Below are positions 1 through 8,331 of a DNA stretch of 64,000 nt, in pieces. Under the pieces are notes generated by a model, which saw nothing but the letters and a program-made list of their open reading frames with translations, did not search any database and was not told where the DNA came from. A program made the position numbers and the translations under genes. This DNA is from Ruminococcus flavefaciens (lineage in GTDB: Bacteria; Bacillota; Clostridia; Oscillospirales; Ruminococcaceae): the NCBI GenBank assembly GCA_002371825.1, contig DFHF01000038.1, positions 1 to 64,000 of the forward strand. Reading direction: 5' to 3'. Position 1 is the stretch's first letter; every line of letters starts with the position of its first letter.

Positions 1-1
1 C

Positions 2-85
2 GAGGACATCAAGGCTAAGGGCGGTAACATCCCCCAGGCTCTCTACGATGAGCTCGACGTTATCGAGGCTAACCTCAACAAGTAA
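2..85 (+). CDS. C-terminal end of an unidentified protein (truncated by window edge)
   Basis: An open frame enters from the left edge and ends at a TAA at 83-85, giving 27 residues that finish in IEANLNK. The codon use fits a well-expressed gene and a strong terminator follows 21 bases later, so this is very likely the 3' end of a real gene. The tail is Lys- and Asp-rich and soluble in character. It is too short for a family call. Confidence 0.7.
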   Translation, partial: EDIKAKGGNIPQALYDELDVIEANLNK

Positions 86-106
86 TTTCATTCCGAATAT
101 AAAATT

Positions 107-133
107 ACCTCCCCGGTTTCGGGGAGGTTTTTT
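107..133 (+). terminator. Rho-independent terminator of the left-edge gene
   Basis: A 9-bp perfect stem (ACCTCCCCG with CGGGGAGGT) closes a 4-base loop and is followed directly by a T run. Confidence 0.92.
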
Positions 134-282
134 GCAGAATAAGCTTCCTGATCAACGAAAACGGACGTCAAAACACCGTCCCTACATGGGACAAATATAT
201 GAACAATTTATAGGAATACACGTTGGTGTTCCTGCTGTATCATGCACCTATATTTTGAGGTAGAAGTTCTGCAATATCCGAC

Positions 283-311
283 TTGACTTTTCGCCGAAAA
301 CAATATATAAT
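283..311 (+). promoter_or_regulatory. Promoter for the DUF3592-like gene
   Basis: TTGACT and TATAAT are separated by 17 bases. The start codon lies 32 bases beyond the -10 box, with an AGGGAGGGG ribosome site in between. Confidence 0.75.
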
Positions 312-343
312 TGCTTCATACCACGATATAAGGGAGGGGCATT

Positions 344-967
344 ATGGCTGTAAAAATAGGTATCATCGTGCTCATTATTTTCTTTCTTGTGTTTATAGCA
401 CTTGTCATATGGTATGTAAAGAAACTGCGCTGTCTTAAATATACCGGCAGAACCTATGGAACTATCATCAGCTCTACTGAATTCAAGCGAAGCTACACCA
501 CTCCGAAAAAAAAGACATACTACAAGATAGACGTGGAATACTATGTTAACGACCAGAAATACAAGCTTCACCGCAGCTACAGTCCACTGGAAAACTCATC
601 GCTTGGAAACAGCTGCGAGGTCATATATGATGAAAACAAGCCCGCAAAGAATGTATTGGCAAAAGAAATAGAAGACCAAAAGCTGGCAAGAGATAAATGG
701 ATAGTTTATCCTGTACTTGCCGCTGGCATACTTGTCATAGTATTCGGCGCATGGCTGCCTATACTCTTCGATTTCAACAAAAAGCAGTACGATATCTATG
801 AGAACCTCATATACTTAATCGTCCTAATAGGCTCTGACATATCTCTTTTTAAAAAGGTCGCAAAAAAGGAAAAAAGAACCGTCAAAGATCATATCGCCTG
901 TACTGTAGTGATACTTGTCTCTCTGTTGATCACTGCGTTCATTTTTTATTTAACGTTCTTCATTTAA
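344..967 (+). CDS. Multi-span membrane protein, DUF3592-like
   Basis: The 207-residue protein has an N-terminal membrane segment (about residues 5-25), an outside or cytoplasmic domain of about 90 residues, and three further membrane segments in the C-terminal half (about 120-140, 153-168 and 184-206). The soluble part, with a GT-I-S-T strand, a Y-x-V-D-V-x-Y-x-V-N strand and a G-x-x-x-x-V-I-Y-D-E-N-x-P turn, resembles the DUF3592 family, whose function is unknown. It has its own promoter and terminator and stands alone. The ATG follows a strong AGGGAGGGG site. No enzymatic motif is visible. The family call is from motif memory and is moderate. Confidence 0.75.
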   Translation: MAVKIGIIVLIIFFLVFIALVIWYVKKLRCLKYTGRTYGTIISSTEFKRSYTTPKKKTYYKIDVEYYVNDQKYKLHRSYSPLENSSLGNSCEVIYDENKPAKNVLAKEIEDQKLARDKWIVYPVLAAGILVIVFGAWLPILFDFNKKQYDIYENLIYLIVLIGSDISLFKKVAKKEKRTVKDHIACTVVILVSLLITAFIFYLTFFI

Positions 968-974
968 TAAAAAT

Positions 975-1008
975 AAAACCGGCTGAAACTCCTCAGCCGG
1001 TTTTATCA
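975..1008. terminator. Terminator between convergent genes
   Basis: A 12-bp perfect stem (AAAACCGGCTGA with TCAGCCGGTTTT, 6-base loop) has T-rich sequence on both sides, so it can end the plus-strand DUF3592-like gene and the minus-strand CAP gene. Confidence 0.9.
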
Positions 1009-1053
1009 TGAACACACCTTTATATAATTCTTCTCTTTATTACCTGTAGTGAT

Positions 1054-1869
1054 CTACCCGATAAGCATATCTATGGTCACGGGAAGAGTTCTGTAATCGC
1101 CGAGCAGGAACTTTCTAAGCACTGCGGCATCAGCAGAAGTTATAGTGCCGTCCTTCAGCAGGTCTGCGGCCGCTACCTGAAGGTCATTGAAATACATCTC
1201 GTCATCAAGATACTGATAAAGCAGTACCAGATCAAAAGAATTGATAACTCCGTCTCCGGTAAGGTCACCAGTACAAGCTGGTTTTATGGGATACTTCTCA
1301 GGAATGAACTCACCCTCAAGAGACTGATCGTCAAACAGATCAACAAATATATTGGACCAGAACCACTTTTTCGGAGCATTCTCCTCATAGCACAAGCCTA
1401 TCCCCATATGGGTCGCATTTGGATTGATTATAGCATTCCAGTGCCTCTCCGACTTTTTCCATGCTTCAAAAACTCTGTCAACATTTGCGCTTCCTCTTGC
1501 GATATTCTCATCTGCCCATTCATAAGGAACAAGACTCTCATCGATAATAGTGTACCATGCCTCTCCGCTGGGACGAAGGTGGTGACCATCCTCATCTACT
1601 GATTCGTAGCTGGTTATGAGCTCTCTTGCTCTTGTATTGGCCACATCATTCAGGTAGCTCACGACATAAAGAGGCTTAAGGCCAAGCTCTGCTCTGGCCT
1701 CGTTGATCTTTACTGCCATATCGTTTGCTATATCTGCAATAGGCTTTTCTGCTCCGCCGTCGGAATAGGCTTTGTCAGGGACATTCATATTAAAAACGCA
1801 TATAGTCGTAAGCACTATAGCACACAATACAGAAGCGGCTCTCCTGAGACTAATACATGATCCTTCCAT
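1054..1869 (-). CDS. Secreted CAP-domain (SCP/PR-1) protein with C-terminal type I dockerin
   Basis: 271 residues. A basic stretch and hydrophobic segment (about residues 8-30) form a signal peptide. Residues 50-190 are a CAP domain: helix INEARAELGL, a VAN-x-RARELI helix, GEAWYTIID-x-x, ENIARG, and the W-x-x-S-x-x-H-W-x-x-I-x-N-P signature near residue 145. Residues 200-255 hold two Ca-binding dockerin segments: GDLTGDGVINSFDLVLLYQY, and a second one with a weaker loop (DLLKDGTITSADAAVLRKFL). Dockerins attach proteins to cohesin scaffoldins, so this CAP protein is probably part of a cellulosome or cell-surface complex. CAP function here is unknown; peptidase or ligand-binding roles have been proposed for the family. 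A GGGGGTG site precedes the ATG. Confidence 0.9.
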   Translation of the reverse strand: MEGSCISLRRAASVLCAIVLTTICVFNMNVPDKAYSDGGAEKPIADIANDMAVKINEARAELGLKPLYVVSYLNDVANTRARELITSYESVDEDGHHLRPSGEAWYTIIDESLVPYEWADENIARGSANVDRVFEAWKKSERHWNAIINPNATHMGIGLCYEENAPKKWFWSNIFVDLFDDQSLEGEFIPEKYPIKPACTGDLTGDGVINSFDLVLLYQYLDDEMYFNDLQVAAADLLKDGTITSADAAVLRKFLLGDYRTLPVTIDMLIG

Positions 1870-2235
1870 TTTCTACACCCCCTGTTTTCAAGCTTCCAAA
1901 ATTACTCTCTGTTATTATTTCAAAATGATCAAATGTCATAAATCTATTGTAGAACTACTATAATATTATCATATTTCCATACATTTTTAAAGAGGAAATC
2001 TGTGTTTTTGTCATAATACACAATAAAAATCTCTCTTTTGTACAAATTAAAATATACTGATAGTATTCAGAAACTTAAATTATCCCCTATTGTCTTATAT
2101 TATTCATTGTCATTTTCTCCTATAGCTCAGCTGTCCGCTGAGAACACCTGCGGAAAAAGTATCTGCCTGCGGATATTGCTATTTTCTTTGATTTATGCTA
2201 TAATAATAACGATTCTTTTTTCAGGAGGCTAAGCT
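1870..2235. other. Intergenic region between CAP gene and polA
   Basis: This AT-rich divergent spacer has no convincing gene. It holds the upstream region of the minus-strand CAP gene (no clear promoter picked out), two direct copies of CCTGCGGA at 2147-2154 and 2166-2173, and the polA promoter at 2176-2204. A 64-codon open frame at 2038-2232 has no ribosome site and poor codon use. Confidence 0.6.
2176..2204 (+). promoter_or_regulatory. polA promoter
   Basis: TTGCTA and TATAAT are spaced by exactly 17 bases. A CAGGAGG ribosome site and the polA ATG follow at 2236. Confidence 0.8.
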
Positions 2236-4773
2236 ATGAAACTTCTCGCTATCGACGGCAACAGTATCCTCAACCGTGCTTTTTACGGCATCAGACTGCT
2301 GTCAAATAAAAACGGAGTGTTCACCAATGCGATTTTCGGATTTATGAACATATACCTGAAAAATTTCTCGGATGTAAAGCCGGATGCAGTTGCTGTGGCC
2401 TTCGACCTGCGCTCACCTACTTTCCGCCACAAGGCTGCCTCATACTACAAGGCTAACCGCAAAGGTATGCCTGAGGAGCTTGCTCAGCAGCTTCCGCTTG
2501 TCAAAGAACTCCTGGGGCTTTTAGGAATAAAGGTCATAGAATGTGAAGGCTTTGAGGCCGATGACATACTCGGTACCCTCTCAAAGGCCTGCTCCGATAA
2601 CGGGGATAAATGCTTCGTTCTTACCGGTGACCGTGACAGCCTCCAGCTTATTGATGATAACGTAACTGTTCTCCTTGCCACAAATAAGGAGACTATACAC
2701 TATACTCCGGATCGTTTCCGTGAGGACTACGGCTTCGAGCCCATAAAGCTCATTGACCTTAAGGCTCTTATGGGCGACAGCTCCGATAATATCCCCGGTG
2801 TTGCCGGCATAGGTGAAAAGACTGCTTCCGCTCTTATAAAGGAGTTCGGCTCCCTTGAAGAGCTGTACGAAAAATATGAGGATTCCGGTCTTACAAAGGG
2901 TGTAAAAACAAAGCTTGCCAACGGAGCTGATTCTGCAAAGGAGAGCAAATGGCTGGCGACTATAGTCCGTGATGCGCCTATAGACAGCACTCCTTCCTCA
3001 TACATTCCGGCTGAGCCGGACAGCGCCGGTATCAGCAGATTCCTGTCAGAGCTTGAAATGTTCAAGCTGCTGGATAAGCTGGGGATTTCTGCCACTGAGG
3101 GCACAAATGAAACTGCTGACAAGTCAGAAGAAGCTGCACCTGCTATAGATGCAGTCGTATCTCCGCTGACTGCTGAAATAATATCCGGGCTCAATGAGGT
3201 GAGCTACCTCCTCAGGGACGGCAGCCTCTCTGTCCGTGAAGGCAGCAATGTCTATACCACTGACAACAAGAGCCTGATTCTTGACTTCCTGAGCTCCGGA
3301 TGCTCAAAAACTACTGACGACGCAAAGGCTCACTACAGATACGCTATGGCTGAGGGCCGTGAGCTTGTGAATCTGAAAAATGATGCGGCTATCTGCGGCT
3401 ACCTGCTGAACACCTCCGATTCTGACTATGCTGTGGACAAGCTCTGTGCTGAGTACAGTGTACACTATTACTCCGAAAACGACGGGCTTGCTGACCTGCT
3501 TTCACTGGAAGGTCTGGTGAAAAAGCTCCGCAGTATAATAGAAAAAGAAGGTATGACTTCCCTTCTGGAAAATGTGGAGCTGCCCCTTACAGAGGTTCTT
3601 GCCTCTATGGAGGATATCGGTATCTGCATCGACAAAGAGGGTGTGGAGGATTTCGGTACCCGTCTCTCTGAGATGATAGAAGAAACTCAGCAGATGATAT
3701 ACGATGATGCCGGTCACGAATTCAATATCTCTTCCCCAAAACAGCTGGGAGTCGTTCTCTTTGAAGAGCTCGGACTTCCTGCAAAGAAAAAGACCAAAAG
3801 CGGATATTCTACCAATGCTGAGGTACTTGAAGAGCTCCGGAATCAGTCTCCTATCGTTGACAATATACTGAAATATCGTCAGTATACAAAGCTTAACTCC
3901 ACCTACGTTGCAGGCCTTCTTGACAAAATAGCTCCCGACGGCCGCATCCATACCTGGTTCAGACAGACTGAGACCCGCACCGGACGCATCTCCTCAACTG
4001 AACCTAATATGCAGAATATCCCCGTCCGCACAGAGCTTGGCGCTGAAATGAGAAAATTCTTCACTGCTCCGCTGGGAAAAACTCTGGTGGATGCCGATTA
4101 CAGTCAGATAGAGCTCCGTGTAATGGCTCATCTCTGCGGCGATAAAAATATGATCGGCGCATTCAATTCCGGCGAGGATATCCACACTTCAACTGCCGCA
4201 CAGGTCTTCGATATGCCCTCAATTATGGTCACTCCTGAGATGAGAAGTGCCGCTAAAGCCGTAAACTTCGGCATAATCTACGGTATCGGAGCTTTCTCCC
4301 TCTCCAAGGATATAAATACCTCCGTGGCTCAGGCAAAGAAATACATCGCCGACTATCTGGCTCGTTTCCCCAAGGTCAAGGAGTTCATGGACTCTACTGT
4401 TGATAATGCGATGAAGGACGGCTGTGTCACCACTATGTTCGGACGCAAAAGACGTATCCCGGAACTTGCCTCCTCAAATAAAATGCTTCAGGCCGCTGGA
4501 AAACGTATCGCCATGAACACTCCTGTACAGGGAACTGCCGCTGACCTTATCAAAATTGCTATGATAAATGTTTACCGCAGGCTCAAAGCCGAAAAGATCG
4601 ATGCTAAGCTCATTTTACAGGTCCACGATGAACTCATTCTCGAATCCGCTGTTGACTGTGCAGACCGTGCCTCTGATATACTCAGGGAGGAAATGCAGAA
4701 TGTCTGCGAAATGAAGGTGCCGCTGGCTGTAGATGTCCACACAGGATATTCATGGTTTGATGCTAAAGGCTGA
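2236..4773 (+). CDS. polA: DNA polymerase I
   Basis: 845 residues. The N-terminal 5'-nuclease domain (about 1-290) begins MKLLAIDGNSILNRAFYGI and includes the acidic EADDILGTL and TGDRDSLQL motifs and the helix-hairpin-helix GVAGIGEKTA. The C-terminal polymerase domain (about 440-845) keeps motif A DYSQIELR, motif B RSAAKAVNFGIIYG and motif C QVHDELILE. The middle region (about 300-430) lacks the DxE and other acidic motifs of an active 3'-5' exonuclease, as in many Firmicutes PolA proteins, so proofreading is probably absent. It fills gaps in excision repair and removes Okazaki primers. The start is fixed by CAGGAGG and a good promoter. Confidence 0.98.
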   Translation: MKLLAIDGNSILNRAFYGIRLLSNKNGVFTNAIFGFMNIYLKNFSDVKPDAVAVAFDLRSPTFRHKAASYYKANRKGMPEELAQQLPLVKELLGLLGIKVIECEGFEADDILGTLSKACSDNGDKCFVLTGDRDSLQLIDDNVTVLLATNKETIHYTPDRFREDYGFEPIKLIDLKALMGDSSDNIPGVAGIGEKTASALIKEFGSLEELYEKYEDSGLTKGVKTKLANGADSAKESKWLATIVRDAPIDSTPSSYIPAEPDSAGISRFLSELEMFKLLDKLGISATEGTNETADKSEEAAPAIDAVVSPLTAEIISGLNEVSYLLRDGSLSVREGSNVYTTDNKSLILDFLSSGCSKTTDDAKAHYRYAMAEGRELVNLKNDAAICGYLLNTSDSDYAVDKLCAEYSVHYYSENDGLADLLSLEGLVKKLRSIIEKEGMTSLLENVELPLTEVLASMEDIGICIDKEGVEDFGTRLSEMIEETQQMIYDDAGHEFNISSPKQLGVVLFEELGLPAKKKTKSGYSTNAEVLEELRNQSPIVDNILKYRQYTKLNSTYVAGLLDKIAPDGRIHTWFRQTETRTGRISSTEPNMQNIPVRTELGAEMRKFFTAPLGKTLVDADYSQIELRVMAHLCGDKNMIGAFNSGEDIHTSTAAQVFDMPSIMVTPEMRSAAKAVNFGIIYGIGAFSLSKDINTSVAQAKKYIADYLARFPKVKEFMDSTVDNAMKDGCVTTMFGRKRRIPELASSNKMLQAAGKRIAMNTPVQGTAADLIKIAMINVYRRLKAEKIDAKLILQVHDELILESAVDCADRASDILREEMQNVCEMKVPLAVDVHTGYSWFDAKG

Positions 4774-4824
4774 TCAATTGAAAATGGATAATAGGTATCC
4801 CTTCCATAAGGTGTTTAATGAATC

Positions 4825-5277
4825 ATGAAAAGAACTACTAAAATTATTATATTAGCTGTTATTGCTGCATTAACAATTTCCGGATGCGGAAAAGAAAATA
4901 CACACGAATCAAAATCTCAGAATTCTAAAGAAACCAAAGAGGTCTGGTTTGAAGCTACATGGGCGGTAGCTACTACTATCAGGATAGAAGCGACTCAATA
5001 TTATTATCAAGGTTCTATCCACCCTAATATTATACATGATATAATGAAAGATGACGGTGGATTCGGTACGCATTTCCTTGAGAAGCACCCAGGTTTTGAA
5101 GGCATGGAATATATTATTCATTTTAGTTCTTCGAAAGGAGCACCTGATGTTTTTTGTATACAAAAAAACACAGATCCTGTAACAATAGGGTGTGATGGTA
5201 AGTATAAGAAATTATCGGATTGGGGCTTTGAGACATGGGATGATGTTCTGGAATATTATGGTCTGAATGATAACTGA
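4825..5277 (+). CDS. Small lipoprotein, tandem copy 1
   Basis: 150 residues with a type II signal peptide: a KR start, a hydrophobic stretch, and lipobox ISGC with the modified Cys at residue 20. After the polar tether ENTHESKSQNSKETKE comes a domain of about 110 residues containing YYYQGSIHPNIIHDIM, a GFGTHFLEKHPGFEGMEYII segment and a C-terminal WGFETWDDVLEYY. No family was recognised. AAGGTG lies 11 bases before the ATG used here. A nearer, out-of-frame ATG at 4818 opens an eight-codon frame that overlaps the gene start. The protein is probably displayed on the outer face of the membrane; its role is unknown. Confidence 0.85.
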   Translation: MKRTTKIIILAVIAALTISGCGKENTHESKSQNSKETKEVWFEATWAVATTIRIEATQYYYQGSIHPNIIHDIMKDDGGFGTHFLEKHPGFEGMEYIIHFSSSKGAPDVFCIQKNTDPVTIGCDGKYKKLSDWGFETWDDVLEYYGLNDN

Positions 5278-5309
5278 AAAAATCCATTTCATAAGGTGTT
5301 TAATGAATC

Positions 5310-5759
5310 ATGAAAAGAACTACTAAAATTATCATATTAACTGTTATTGCAGCATTAACATTTTCCGGATGCGGAAAAGAAAATACACACGAATCAAATA
5401 CTCAGAATTCTAAAGCAACTAAAGAGGTCTGGCCTGTAGCTACAATGTGGGTAGCTTCTGCGATTAAAATTGATGCATCTGAATATTTTTACAAAGGATC
5501 AATACATCCACATATCATATATGACATCATCAGAGATGACGGAGAATTTGGTTCATATCTTTTGGATAATCATCCTGATCTAAAGGAAATGGAATACATT
5601 ATTGAATTTGAAACCAAAGGCCCGTGTAATGTCTTCTGCCTGCAAAAAAACACAGATCCTGTAACAATAGGGTGTGATGGTAAGTATAAGAAATTATCGG
5701 ATTGGGGCTTTGAGACATGGGATGATGTTCTGGAACATTATGAGCTGAATGATAACTGA
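5310..5759 (+). CDS. Small lipoprotein, tandem copy 2 (diverged centre)
   Basis: 149 residues. Signal peptide and lipobox (FSGC) are as in the neighbours. The C-terminal 40 residues, from LQKNTDPVTIGCDGKYKKL onward, are almost identical to copy 1, whereas the region from about residue 40 to 105 has many substitutions (KIDASEYFYKGSIHPHII, GSYLLDNHPDLKEMEYIIEF). The fold appears conserved, which suggests selection on a functional paralogue rather than a decaying copy. It sits 32 bases after copy 1 with the same leader and ribosome site, so it is probably co-transcribed. Confidence 0.85.
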   Translation: MKRTTKIIILTVIAALTFSGCGKENTHESNTQNSKATKEVWPVATMWVASAIKIDASEYFYKGSIHPHIIYDIIRDDGEFGSYLLDNHPDLKEMEYIIEFETKGPCNVFCLQKNTDPVTIGCDGKYKKLSDWGFETWDDVLEHYELNDN

Positions 5760-5791
5760 AAAAATCCATTTCATAAGGTGTTTAATGAATC

Positions 5792-6244
5792 ATGAAACGA
5801 AATACTATAATTATTATATTAGCTGTTATTACAGCATTAACAATTTCCGGATGTGGAAAAGAAAATACACACGAATCAAAATCTCAGAATTCTAAAGAAA
5901 CTAAAGAAATCTGGCCTGAAGCTACAAGAGCGGTAGCTGCTACTATCATGACGGAAGCGACTCAGTATTATTATCAAGGTTCTATCCACCCTAATATTAT
6001 ACATGATATAATGAAAGATGACGGTGGATTCGGTACGCATTTCCTTGAGAAGCACCCAGGTTTTGAAGGCATGGAATATATTATTCATTTTAGTTCTTCG
6101 AAAGGAGCACCTGATGTTTTTTGTATACAAAAAAACACAGATTCTGTGACAATAGGGTGTAACGGTAAGTATAAGAACTTATCGGATTGGGGCTTTGAGA
6201 CATGGGATGATGTTCTGGAATATTATGATTTGAATGATAACTGA
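5792..6244 (+). CDS. Small lipoprotein, tandem copy 3
   Basis: 150 residues, nearly identical to copy 1 over residues 45-125 at both DNA and protein level. Differences are at the N-terminus (MKRNTIIIILAVITALTI) and a few sites such as RAVAATIMTEATQ. Lipobox ISGC is intact. The near identity with copy 1 rather than with adjacent copy 2 points to gene conversion or a recent duplication across the array. The downstream spacer to rimI is only 54 bases and no terminator hairpin is obvious, so transcription may read into the rimI-tsaD genes. Confidence 0.85.
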   Translation: MKRNTIIIILAVITALTISGCGKENTHESKSQNSKETKEIWPEATRAVAATIMTEATQYYYQGSIHPNIIHDIMKDDGGFGTHFLEKHPGFEGMEYIIHFSSSKGAPDVFCIQKNTDSVTIGCNGKYKNLSDWGFETWDDVLEYYDLNDN

Positions 6245-6298
6245 ACAGCCTGCAAAAGCAGCTGTGTTTTTTACAAAATCAAGGAGGAGCTTAAACCT

Positions 6299-6769
6299 AT
6301 GGGCGATTCTCAATTCTCAATTCTCAACTCTCACTTCTCCCCTGCCATTTTTGAGCAGCTTTCAGAGCTGGACAGGCTCTGTGTGGGAGCGGAAGGCTGG
6401 TCTGCGGAATCATTCCGCAGTGAAACTGAAAAGGAGACCGGCCATGTCCTGTATATCATGGACGGTGAACGTGTTATCGCTCTGCTTTCCGGCTATCACG
6501 CTTTGGGTGAGGGTGATATAACCAGCGTTGCCGTACATCCGGATCACCGCCGGAAAGGTCTGGCAGAAAAACTTATGAATGCCTTTGAACATTCACTGCC
6601 GGAGGATACTGAGAGCATCTTCCTTGAAGTCCGGGAGTCCAATGCCCCTGCTATCGCCCTCTATGAAAAATGCGGATTCGTCCGGCTGGCAATCCGTAAA
6701 AATTTCTATGACAGCCCCCGTGAAAACGCTGTTGTCATGGAGAAAAAACTGATAAAAGAGGATATATGA
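6299..6769 (+). CDS. rimI: GNAT acetyltransferase, RimI-like
   Basis: 156 residues with a GNAT fold: the central VAVHPDHRRKGLAEKLM (acetyl-CoA pyrophosphate loop R/Q-x-x-G-x-A) and the C-terminal ALYEKCGFVRLAIRKNFYD, both typical of RimI, which acetylates the N-terminal Ala of ribosomal protein S18. Position next to tsaD supports the call, since rimI commonly neighbours the t6A genes. AAGGAGG at 6281 sets the ATG. Residues 2-14 are encoded by a run of 7-base repeats (6306-6340) and do not look like part of the fold, so they are a poorly conserved extension. Confidence 0.88.
   Translation: MGDSQFSILNSHFSPAIFEQLSELDRLCVGAEGWSAESFRSETEKETGHVLYIMDGERVIALLSGYHALGEGDITSVAVHPDHRRKGLAEKLMNAFEHSLPEDTESIFLEVRESNAPAIALYEKCGFVRLAIRKNFYDSPRENAVVMEKKLIKEDI
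6306..6340 (+). repeat. Heptanucleotide repeat inside the rimI start
   Basis: Three perfect ATTCTCA units are followed by two degenerate ones (ACTCTCA and CTTCTCC). All lie between the rimI start codon and the conserved acetyltransferase domain. The unit length is not a multiple of three. Confidence 0.9.
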
Positions 6770-7296
6770 ACGATATAGAACTGATAGAAGTCTCTCCGGA
6801 ATATTCGGAGCAGATAAGAGAATATGCGGCGGAATTCTCTTCCGACCAGATGAAGGCCGTCCCGGAAGAGGGACGGATCCCCGGTCTGGATAACCTTGAG
6901 GAATATGATTCCGTAGAGAAATGGCTGGAATACTGCAAGAAAATGACTGGTAAGACAGCCTGGTTCCTCTCCATAAGGAAAAGTGACCATAAAATTATAG
7001 GCGCTCTGATACTGCGCCGCAAGCTTGAATATGATGACGACGATCCGGAGTTCTGCTCCCATATCGGCTACTCAGTACGTCCCAGCGAAAGAATGAAGGG
7101 CTATGCCGCTAAGCAGCTCCGGCTGGGACTTATAAAAGCAAAAGAAGCCGGTCTGAAAACAGTACGCCTGATATGCCGTGATATAAATACCGGCAGCATC
7201 AGAACTATCCTCGCCAACGGCGGCAGATTTGCCGGCTCAATTTACGGTGAGGAGTCTGGTATGACGATCAACCGGTACGATATTAGTTTAGACTGA
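6766..7296 (+). CDS. GNAT family N-acetyltransferase
   Basis: 176 residues. The order of strands and the motif IGYSVRPSERMKGYAAKQL, with R-x-x-G-Y-A for acetyl-CoA binding, and the later ANGGRFAGSIYGEE place it in the GNAT group that resembles RimJ/RimL-type or 'acetyltransferase domain-containing' proteins. The substrate is unknown. Its ATG overlaps the rimI stop by four bases (ATGA), so the two are translationally coupled, and tsaD starts 17 bases after it. Confidence 0.85.
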   Translation: MNDIELIEVSPEYSEQIREYAAEFSSDQMKAVPEEGRIPGLDNLEEYDSVEKWLEYCKKMTGKTAWFLSIRKSDHKIIGALILRRKLEYDDDDPEFCSHIGYSVRPSERMKGYAAKQLRLGLIKAKEAGLKTVRLICRDINTGSIRTILANGGRFAGSIYGEESGMTINRYDISLD

Positions 7297-7312
7297 AAAA
7301 GAGGTAATACAA

Positions 7313-8323
7313 ATGCTTATACTTGGAATTGAAAGCTCCTGCGATGAGACCGCCGCAAGTGTGGTAAAGGATCGCCGTGAGATACTCTCCTCCGTCATTT
7401 CCACACAGATCGAGGAACACAAAAAATACGGCGGAGTTGTCCCGGAAATAGCCTCCCGCCGTCACTGCGAAAATATCCTCGGTGTTGTACGGCAGGCTCT
7501 TGACGAGGCTCAGGTCACACTTGCAGACCTTGACGGTATTGCAGTGACTTACGCTCCCGGACTTATCGGTGCACTTCTTGTGGGAGTCAGCTTCGCAAAG
7601 GCTCTGGCAATGTCTGCGGAAAAGCCGCTGATACCTGTCCACCATATTGCCGGACATATCGCCACAAACTATCTCACATTCCCCGATCTGGAGCCGCCCT
7701 ATCTCTGCCTCGTAGCAAGCGGCGGTCACAGCCATATCATTGAGGTACTGAGCTATACTAAATTCCGTGTCATAGGCCGTACCCGTGACGACGCTGCCGG
7801 CGAATGCTTCGATAAATGCGCCCGTGCTATGGGATTTCCCTATCCCGGCGGAGTACACGTTGACAATGCCGCTCAGTCCGGTGACCCTGCAGCGTTCAAA
7901 CTCCCTCACCCGACTGTGGCCGGAAATGAGTTTGATTTCAGCTTCTCCGGTCTGAAGACCGCTGTTATAAACCTTCTCCACAATGCTGAGCAGAAGGGGC
8001 TGGATATCAACAAAAACGACCTTTCCGCAAGCCTCCAGCATACTATCTCAGAGATACTTACATCCAAAACTATTGCTGCTGCTGAGTCCCTGGGATATAA
8101 GAAGGTCGCCCTTGCCGGAGGAGTTTCTGCTAACTCCGGAGTCCGTGCCGCACTTTCAGCAGCCTGCAAACAGCGTGGATTTGAGTTCTATATGCCGGAG
8201 AAAAAGCTCTGCGGAGACAACGGTGCTATGATAGCCTGTCAGGGAAGCTATAATTTCCTCGCCGGTATCACCGCCGATGAGAGCCTCAATGCCATCGCTA
8301 CTCTTTCTATGGAGGATATCTGA
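7313..8323 (+). CDS. tsaD: tRNA N6-threonylcarbamoyladenosine synthase catalytic subunit
   Basis: 336 residues, the usual length for TsaD/Gcp. The start MLILGIESSCDETAASVV, the metal-binding HHIAGH (two His near residues 110-115), SGGHSHI, and the C-terminal GGVSANSGVR and CGDNGAMIA are all present. TsaD transfers the threonylcarbamoyl group to A37 of ANN-decoding tRNAs, working with TsaB, TsaE and TsaC, none of which is in this window. A GAGGT site precedes the ATG. It is co-directional with rimI and the second acetyltransferase. Confidence 0.97.
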   Translation: MLILGIESSCDETAASVVKDRREILSSVISTQIEEHKKYGGVVPEIASRRHCENILGVVRQALDEAQVTLADLDGIAVTYAPGLIGALLVGVSFAKALAMSAEKPLIPVHHIAGHIATNYLTFPDLEPPYLCLVASGGHSHIIEVLSYTKFRVIGRTRDDAAGECFDKCARAMGFPYPGGVHVDNAAQSGDPAAFKLPHPTVAGNEFDFSFSGLKTAVINLLHNAEQKGLDINKNDLSASLQHTISEILTSKTIAAAESLGYKKVALAGGVSANSGVRAALSAACKQRGFEFYMPEKKLCGDNGAMIACQGSYNFLAGITADESLNAIATLSMEDI

Positions 8324-8331
8324 CGCTCGAT

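Larger units (their letters stand above)
4798..6244 (+). repeat. Threefold tandem gene duplication
   Basis: Three copies of a roughly 483-bp unit follow each other, each made of a leader (CATAAGGTGTTTAATGAATC) and one lipoprotein gene. Copies 1 and 3 are nearly identical through the middle of the gene. Copy 2 matches copy 1 at both ends, including an identical 3' segment of over 80 bases, but has a diverged centre. Confidence 0.95.

Noticed and set aside
2038..2232. A 64-codon frame before polA
   Set aside because: It covers the polA promoter, has no ribosome site and shows intergenic base composition.
7283..8041. A 252-codon minus-strand frame
   Set aside because: It lies wholly antisense to tsaD with no ribosome site or recognisable domain.
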